Notes under the pieces: model-generated
The model's input: the letters and a program-made list of their open reading frames with translations, nothing else
Databases searched by the model: none
What the model was told of the DNA's origin: nothing
Part shown: in pieces, positions 59,092-64,000 of the stretch
Layout: every line of letters starts with the position of its first letter
Position numbering within the stretch: the first letter of the stretch is position 1
From: CAYUNE01 sp964446115
Lineage (GTDB): Bacteria; Desulfobacterota; Desulfobulbia; Desulfobulbales; Desulfobulbaceae
Reading direction: 5' to 3'
Assembly (NCBI GenBank): GCA_964446115.1
Contig: CAYUNE010000027.1
Span: 1-64,000, forward strand
DNA: 64,000 nucleotides
Program-made: the position numbers and the translations under genes

Positions 59092-60533
59092 GCGGGTGGA
59101 AAAAGAAAACAGTGCCGGGCGTATTGCTGGCCGGGATTGTCCTGTGGGCAATGACGCCGCCGGTTGCCCGGACCGGGGAGCTGGACGAGGTGCTCTCCGG
59201 GTTCGACGACGGCGGCGCCGGGCCGGAACCGGCAGCCGCCGATCCCCTGGGCGAGGTGCTTTCCGGCTTTGATGACGGTGATGATTCTCCGGCAGCTACA
59301 AAAGAAGATACCGCCTCTCGCGACCGGTTCGCTCCCTTTGGCTCCCTGAGCCTCGAAACATCCTGGAATTTCGGTCACGATGCCCCCGAGCCGGGGCAGC
59401 CCGATTATCGTGACCTGTCCCGGCTACGTTTCACCGGCAGTCTGGGAGCGGATATGGACATGGGTTCGTGGCGGCTGCGGGCAAGCGGCCACGCCTTTTA
59501 CGACGCGGCCTGGGCTCTCGACGACCGGGAGCTTTACAGCGACACCTTTCTCGACGGGTATGAGAGTGAAGCCGAGATCGACGATCTCTATCTTGCCGGT
59601 AGCCTGACGCCGTCGTTGGACCTGAAGGTCGGCAGACAGGTGGTTGTCTGGGGCAAGGCGGACAACCTGCGGGTGACCGATCTGCTCAATCCTTTGGACA
59701 ACCGCACCCCGGGCCTGGTGGATATTAAATATCGGCGCCTGCCGGTGACCATGACGAAACTTGATTATTACCGGGGAGACTGGAACCTGAGCGGCATGGT
59801 CCTGCATGAGGTCAGGTTTGATCGCAATCCCCTCTTTAATGGAGAATTCTTTCCCGGTGGCCAACCGCTGCCGCCGGAGCGCAAACCCACCGATTTTGCC
59901 CTGGACAGTCAGCAGTACGCTCTGGCCCTCAACGGTATTTTCAGCGGCTGGGATCTCTCCATCTACCAGGCCTGGGTTTACGATGCCCGGGCCCACCTCG
60001 TACATAGCGATCAGGGAGTGTTTCTGGAGCATAACCGGGTGGCCATGAGCGGCCTCACCACCAATATCGCCTTTGGTAACTGGTTGCTCAAGGGCGAGGC
60101 GGCCTGGTGGCAGGGGTTGGAATATGGTGCTGTTTCCGGGGATGATTTCGATCGGCTCGATCTGATGCTGGGGCTTGAGTATACCGGGTTTGCCGAAACC
60201 GTTCTCTCCATCGAGATCGTCAACCGACACCTCATGGACTTTGACTTGCGGCTGGCCGCCGGCCCCGACTTTGCGCAGGAAGACAGTCTGCAGACCGCAG
60301 TGATGCTGAAGCGGGATTTTTTCAACGACACCCTCACCGGGAAAATCCTCTGCATCTTTTTCGGCGGCCATGGCGAAGACGGCGCTTTCGAGCGGTTGCA
60401 ACTGGAGTACGATTACAGCGACCATGTCACCCTGACCGGTGGCATTCTTCTCTACCAGGATGGTGACTTGCCCGCCTTTGAAAAAATCGGTGACAGCGAC
60501 CGCATCTTTTTTACATACACCTATTCCTTTTGA
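59088..60533 (+). CDS. DUF1302-like outer-membrane beta-barrel protein
   Basis: 481 residues with a signal peptide. After it a short motif EVLSGFDDG occurs twice (about residues 34-42 and 56-64). The rest is an alternating beta-strand pattern with LKVGRQVVVWGKADNLRVTD, the DUF1302 signature, and ends YTYSF, the terminal-Phe barrel signal. Third component of the RND/LolA-like set. Confidence 0.85.
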   Translation: MSGWKKKTVPGVLLAGIVLWAMTPPVARTGELDEVLSGFDDGGAGPEPAAADPLGEVLSGFDDGDDSPAATKEDTASRDRFAPFGSLSLETSWNFGHDAPEPGQPDYRDLSRLRFTGSLGADMDMGSWRLRASGHAFYDAAWALDDRELYSDTFLDGYESEAEIDDLYLAGSLTPSLDLKVGRQVVVWGKADNLRVTDLLNPLDNRTPGLVDIKYRRLPVTMTKLDYYRGDWNLSGMVLHEVRFDRNPLFNGEFFPGGQPLPPERKPTDFALDSQQYALALNGIFSGWDLSIYQAWVYDARAHLVHSDQGVFLEHNRVAMSGLTTNIAFGNWLLKGEAAWWQGLEYGAVSGDDFDRLDLMLGLEYTGFAETVLSIEIVNRHLMDFDLRLAAGPDFAQEDSLQTAVMLKRDFFNDTLTGKILCIFFGGHGEDGAFERLQLEYDYSDHVTLTGGILLYQDGDLPAFEKIGDSDRIFFTYTYSF

Positions 60534-60544
60534 TCCTCCCCCTT

Positions 60545-60586
60545 GCCGGTGATCCGCCGCCATCCATTGCGGATCACCGGCTTTTT
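60545..60586 (+). terminator. Terminator of the TetR-RND-LolA-barrel operon
   Basis: Perfect 13-bp stem GCCGGTGATCCGC / GCGGATCACCGGC with an 11-nt loop, then TTTTT. Confidence 0.93.
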
Positions 60587-60817
60587 GTGTCCAAAAAAAA
60601 AATAATCTTTCTCCGCTTCTTAGCCGAAAAAGAGAGGAGATGGGCGTATGTTTCCATACGGGTTCATACCCCCGGAGCGGTGATGATCCCTTAAATTTAT
60701 TGAATTATTTACAGGGGTTGCAAGAGAGGCGATGGTTTGGGTCCCGGCTGCGGACGCTGAGGGTTCTTACCGGAATACGGCGGAGAGGGCGGCTTCGGAC
60801 CGCTGCTTACGGAACGG

Positions 60818-63160
60818 ATGGCAATGGATTCAATGAAATGGCGGGAGTTCCAGGAAGATCGGGTTTTGCGGGATCGGCTTGACTCGCTTTTCTCCACCTT
60901 CAAAACCAGTGCACCTGCAACCGTACTGGCTGCCGCCCTCTATATCTATATGGAGCATGGTTCCCGTCCCGTTACCCTGCTGGCCGGTTGGGCTGCGGCG
61001 CTGGGTGCCGTTCTCGGGCTTCGCCTTGTGCTGCTGTTTCTGTATCAGCGGTCGACAACACGGGATTTAGCCAACTTACGGCGATGGCTCCATGTCTTTC
61101 GGTTGGGCGTCTTTCTCACCGGCGCTGTTTTCGGCTCCCTCGGATTTCTCTTCTATCCCACCGACAGCCAGCAGCTACAGATGATCAGCATCATCATACT
61201 CACCGGTGGTGCTGCCGTCGCTCTCACCACCCTGGCCGCGGATACGGTTTCCTTTATACTCTATGTAACGGGATTCCTCGGACCGCTCACCGTCATGTCC
61301 ATTGTTCTGGGCGGTCGCCTGAATCCGGCTGTGGCCGCTCTCATGGGGATCTTCCTGGTAGTGATCATCCGGGCCGGCAAAAAGGTGAACGACATTGTCA
61401 TCTCCTCCCTGCACCTGCAATATGAGAATCTCTCCCTGGTGGCCGATCTCAAAGAGGAGAAGAGCCGGCTGGACAACCGGTTGGGCCGCATCCTCAACGA
61501 CAGTCTCAGCGAGCTCTATATTCTCAACGCAAAAACCCTGGCCTGTGTGCAGGTCAACAACGGCGCGGTCGGCAACTCCGGCTACAGCCGGGAGGAGCTG
61601 GAAGGCCGGAATTTTCTCGATATCGTCGTCACCCTGGACCGTAGCGGTTTCGACACCCTCACCAAGCCCCTGCGGCAGGGGAGCCGGGAATCGGTGACCT
61701 GCGAGGGAATCCAGCGGCGCCGGGACGGCAGTACCTATCCGGTGGAGATCAACCTCCAGCTTTCCACCAGCGAGGAACCACCGGTTTTCGTGGCCACCTG
61801 CATGGATATCACCCGGCGGCGGGAAGCCGAGGAAAAACTGATGCGCCAGGCCAATTACGATCAGCTCACCGATCTGCCCAATCGTCACTTCATGGTACCC
61901 TTTATCGAAAAGGCCTGCAGGCGGGCGGAGCGTAACAACACCCTGGTGGCCCTGCTGTTTCTCGATCTCAACAACTTCAAGGATGTCAACGATGCCTACG
62001 GTCACGCCACCGGCGATAACCTGCTCCGGATGGCCGCCGGGCGGCTGCGCGACGTGCTGCGCACCTCCGACACCCCGGCGCGCATTGGTGGCGATGAGTT
62101 TCTCATCGTGCTCGAGGATTTCACCAACCAGAACCAGGTGGAGGGTGTGGTCGCCAAGGTGATCGACTGCTTCAAACGTCCCTTTCCGGTGGATAACCAG
62201 GAAATGGAGATTACCGCCTGCATTGGTATCAGCATCTATCCGCATGACGGGCACTGCGTTGATCTGCTCATGCAATATGCCAATACGGCGATGTATGCCG
62301 CCAAGGATGACACCGGCCGCTGCCGTTTCCGCTTCTTCTCCCGTGAACTGCGCAAGAAGATCGAGGAGCAACTGCGCATGAAGAACTGCCTGCAGCACGC
62401 GTTGGAAAACGACGAGCTGCGGGTTTTTTATCAGCCCAAGGTGGATGTGAAGCGGGGAATCGTTGTCGGCGCCGAGGCCCTGTTGCGCTGGAGCAGTCCG
62501 GAGCTTGGCGATGTCCCGCCATTTCTCTTCATTCCCGTGGCTGAAAAGTATGGGCTCATCGAAAGGATCGGTGCCTGGGTGATGGCGGAGGCCTGTCGAG
62601 AGGCCGCTACCTGGCAGACCATGGTGGATCATGACGTCCATATCGCCGTCAACGTCTCGCCCCAGCAATTCCGTTCCGGAAAACTGCTCTCCCAGGTGGA
62701 TTCGGCCCTTGCCCGCAGCGGCCTGCCCGCCGGCATGCTGGAGGTGGAGATCACCGAAAGTCTGTTGGTGCGGGACAGCGAGGAGCCCCTCGCCATTTTG
62801 AATGGACTGCAGCGGCGGGGTATCAAGTTGTCGTTGGACGATTTCGGCACCGGTTACTCTTCCCTGAGTTATCTCAAACGGTTTCCCCTGCAGGTGTTGA
62901 AGATCGACCGCAGCTTTATCTTCGATCTCCTGGAGAATCACTATAACCGGGCCCTGGTGGAGGCGATCATCACCATGGCCAACAGCCTGGAGCTGGAACT
63001 GGTGGCGGAAGGCGTGGAAACCGATGAACAACTAGAATTTCTGCGGCAGCGGATGGTGCGAATCGTCCAGGGATATCTCTTCAGCAAACCGGTACCCGCT
63101 GCCGAGTTTCGGGACCTGCTTGAGTCATTTACCATGGAAACGGCCCTTCCCGCCCTCTGA
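60818..63160 (+). CDS. Membrane-bound PAS-GGDEF-EAL cyclic di-GMP protein
   Basis: 780 residues. Five or six N-terminal membrane helices (about 30-195), a PAS domain (about 220-335), a GGDEF domain with RIGGDEFLIVL, and an EAL domain with intact GAEALLRW and DDFGTGYSS. Both active sites look complete, so it could make, break or switch between the two. Starts at the ATG at 60818 or 60824; neither has a strong ribosome site. Confidence 0.93.
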   Translation: MAMDSMKWREFQEDRVLRDRLDSLFSTFKTSAPATVLAAALYIYMEHGSRPVTLLAGWAAALGAVLGLRLVLLFLYQRSTTRDLANLRRWLHVFRLGVFLTGAVFGSLGFLFYPTDSQQLQMISIIILTGGAAVALTTLAADTVSFILYVTGFLGPLTVMSIVLGGRLNPAVAALMGIFLVVIIRAGKKVNDIVISSLHLQYENLSLVADLKEEKSRLDNRLGRILNDSLSELYILNAKTLACVQVNNGAVGNSGYSREELEGRNFLDIVVTLDRSGFDTLTKPLRQGSRESVTCEGIQRRRDGSTYPVEINLQLSTSEEPPVFVATCMDITRRREAEEKLMRQANYDQLTDLPNRHFMVPFIEKACRRAERNNTLVALLFLDLNNFKDVNDAYGHATGDNLLRMAAGRLRDVLRTSDTPARIGGDEFLIVLEDFTNQNQVEGVVAKVIDCFKRPFPVDNQEMEITACIGISIYPHDGHCVDLLMQYANTAMYAAKDDTGRCRFRFFSRELRKKIEEQLRMKNCLQHALENDELRVFYQPKVDVKRGIVVGAEALLRWSSPELGDVPPFLFIPVAEKYGLIERIGAWVMAEACREAATWQTMVDHDVHIAVNVSPQQFRSGKLLSQVDSALARSGLPAGMLEVEITESLLVRDSEEPLAILNGLQRRGIKLSLDDFGTGYSSLSYLKRFPLQVLKIDRSFIFDLLENHYNRALVEAIITMANSLELELVAEGVETDEQLEFLRQRMVRIVQGYLFSKPVPAAEFRDLLESFTMETALPAL

Positions 63161-63263
63161 GGGGACAACTAGCCCTTGTGGAAAAAGCCGCAATACGGTA
63201 GGGTTTGAATTTGTTAGGTATATATTCCACCATCATCCGCCGGAAAAACGAGGACTCAAGGCT

Positions 63264-63965
63264 GTGGAGAAAAATATTCCCCTCAACGAACGTATTATCT
63301 TTGCACTGGATTTTGCTGATCCGGAAGAGGCGAGACAGTGGGTCGAAAAAATTGACGGCAGGATCAAGTTTTTCAAGGTCGGGTTGCAGCTCTTTCTTGC
63401 CGGCTGGTGGCCGGTGATCGACCACATTGTCGGCCGCGGCAACAAGGTGATGGTTGATCTCAAATTTTTCGACATCCCGGAAACCGTGCACCTGGCGGTG
63501 CAGCAGTTGCGCAACCGGGGCGTGACCTTTGCCACCATCCACGGCAATGAACCCATCATCGAGGCCGCGGTGCAGGAAAAGGGAGAGCTGCGCATCCTGG
63601 CGGTGACGGTTCTCACCAGCTTTGACCAGTCGGACATGGTGGAAATGGGCTTTACCGGCAGCGTGGAAGACCTTGTTTTCATCCGTGCCCGTAAAGCCAT
63701 CACCCACGGCTGTGACGGCATCGTCTCCTCGCCCCTGGAAGCCGCGCGGCTGCGTCGGGAGTTCGGCTCCAAATTCTTCGTGGTCACCCCGGGAATCCGC
63801 CCGGGAATCAACCGTGACCTGGAAAAAGACGACCAGAAACGCGTCGCCACCGCCAGGCAGGCCATCATCAACGGCGCTGATCACGTGGTGATCGGCAGAC
63901 CAATCTCCACCTCCCCGGATCCCCTCCGGACCATCCGTACCATCCAGAATGAGATTGGGAACTGA
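63264..63965 (+). CDS. pyrF: Orotidine 5'-phosphate decarboxylase
   Basis: Last step of UMP synthesis. TIM-barrel family motifs: IIFALDFADPEEA at the start, the catalytic DLKFFDIPETV (usually DLKFHDIPNTV, Lys and Asp retained), TPGIRPG and ADHVVIGRPI. 233 residues. I chose the GTG at 63264 (GAGG upstream); the open frame extends further back but without family similarity. The gene is complete. Confidence 0.94.
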   Translation: MEKNIPLNERIIFALDFADPEEARQWVEKIDGRIKFFKVGLQLFLAGWWPVIDHIVGRGNKVMVDLKFFDIPETVHLAVQQLRNRGVTFATIHGNEPIIEAAVQEKGELRILAVTVLTSFDQSDMVEMGFTGSVEDLVFIRARKAITHGCDGIVSSPLEAARLRREFGSKFFVVTPGIRPGINRDLEKDDQKRVATARQAIINGADHVVIGRPISTSPDPLRTIRTIQNEIGN

Positions 63966-64000
63966 GAGCCTGGATGCTTGGTTCCAGACAGTGGGTCTTG

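Noticed and set aside
60640..60817. Short frame and CGTATG hairpin before the GGDEF-EAL gene, considered as a c-di-GMP riboswitch
   Set aside because: The GEMM consensus core is not present, and the hairpin is only six base pairs.

Overview
The window reads as chromosomal DNA of a high-GC, Gram-negative, basically anaerobic bacterium. The outer-membrane inventory (Pal lipoprotein, LPS-type sugar genes, a beta-barrel, a LolA-fold protein) together with desulfoferrodoxin, rubredoxins and a flavodiiron oxygen reductase suggests the Desulfobacterota, and a Desulfobulbales-like relative is my best guess. That placement is inferred from gene content only. Genes are tightly packed, often with 4-bp start/stop overlaps. 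I see no prophage, complete insertion sequence or CRISPR array.

Layout. 1-713 holds the start of a complex I operon (nuoA, nuoB cut by the window edge). 1-6 kb also has an XRE/two-CW regulator, two tRNA-modification genes (mnmA, mtaB), recA and a periplasmic alpha-carbonic anhydrase. 6-10 kb is a minus-strand run (GDT1-like half transporter, unknown protein, nagZ, DUF401 permease, small unknown). 10-20 kb carries a diguanylate cyclase, tRNA-Arg, a CarD-like factor, an RluD-type pseudouridine synthase, coaE, rho with a very long leader, rpmE, prfA-prmC and murA. 20-28 kb is a translation block: tRNA-Val, thrS, infC (AUC start), rpmI, rplT, pheS, pheT, ihfA, a MerR-type gene and tRNA-Pro. 28-33 kb has nfo, then a minus-strand oxygen-defence cluster: PerR/Fur-type regulator, peroxiredoxin, superoxide reductase, two rubredoxins and a flavodiiron oxidase. 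33-40 kb has pal, a zinc-ribbon protein, a sugar epimerase, bioD, bioC, rmlD, rmlA and a family 9 glycosyltransferase.

41-52.7 kb is a microaerobic respiration island: ccoN, a fused ccoO-ccoP, a stand-alone CcoP membrane anchor, ccoG, ccoH, then Rieske / cytochrome b6 / subunit IV genes, an ethylbenzene-dehydrogenase-type haem protein, ccoQ-like, ccoI and ccoS, followed by glf. The arrangement suggests quinol oxidation by a b6f-like module feeding a cbb3 oxidase. 52.8-60.5 kb has two membrane transport genes and a TetR / RND permease / LolA-like / DUF1302 operon that looks like an envelope lipid-trafficking system. 60.8-64 kb carries a PAS-GGDEF-EAL protein and pyrF.

The least expected signal is a dispersed family of intergenic palindromic elements built around CCYGTGAKYGGTTAC. 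About a dozen copies are seen. One is flanked by a 9-bp direct repeat (16050-16171), and one is a 249-bp unit with 44-bp inverted ends that overlaps a stop codon (40367-40615). Other points for follow-up are the perfect 31-bp palindrome and fused architecture at the PerR-like gene, the rearranged cbb3 subunits, and the AUC start of infC.
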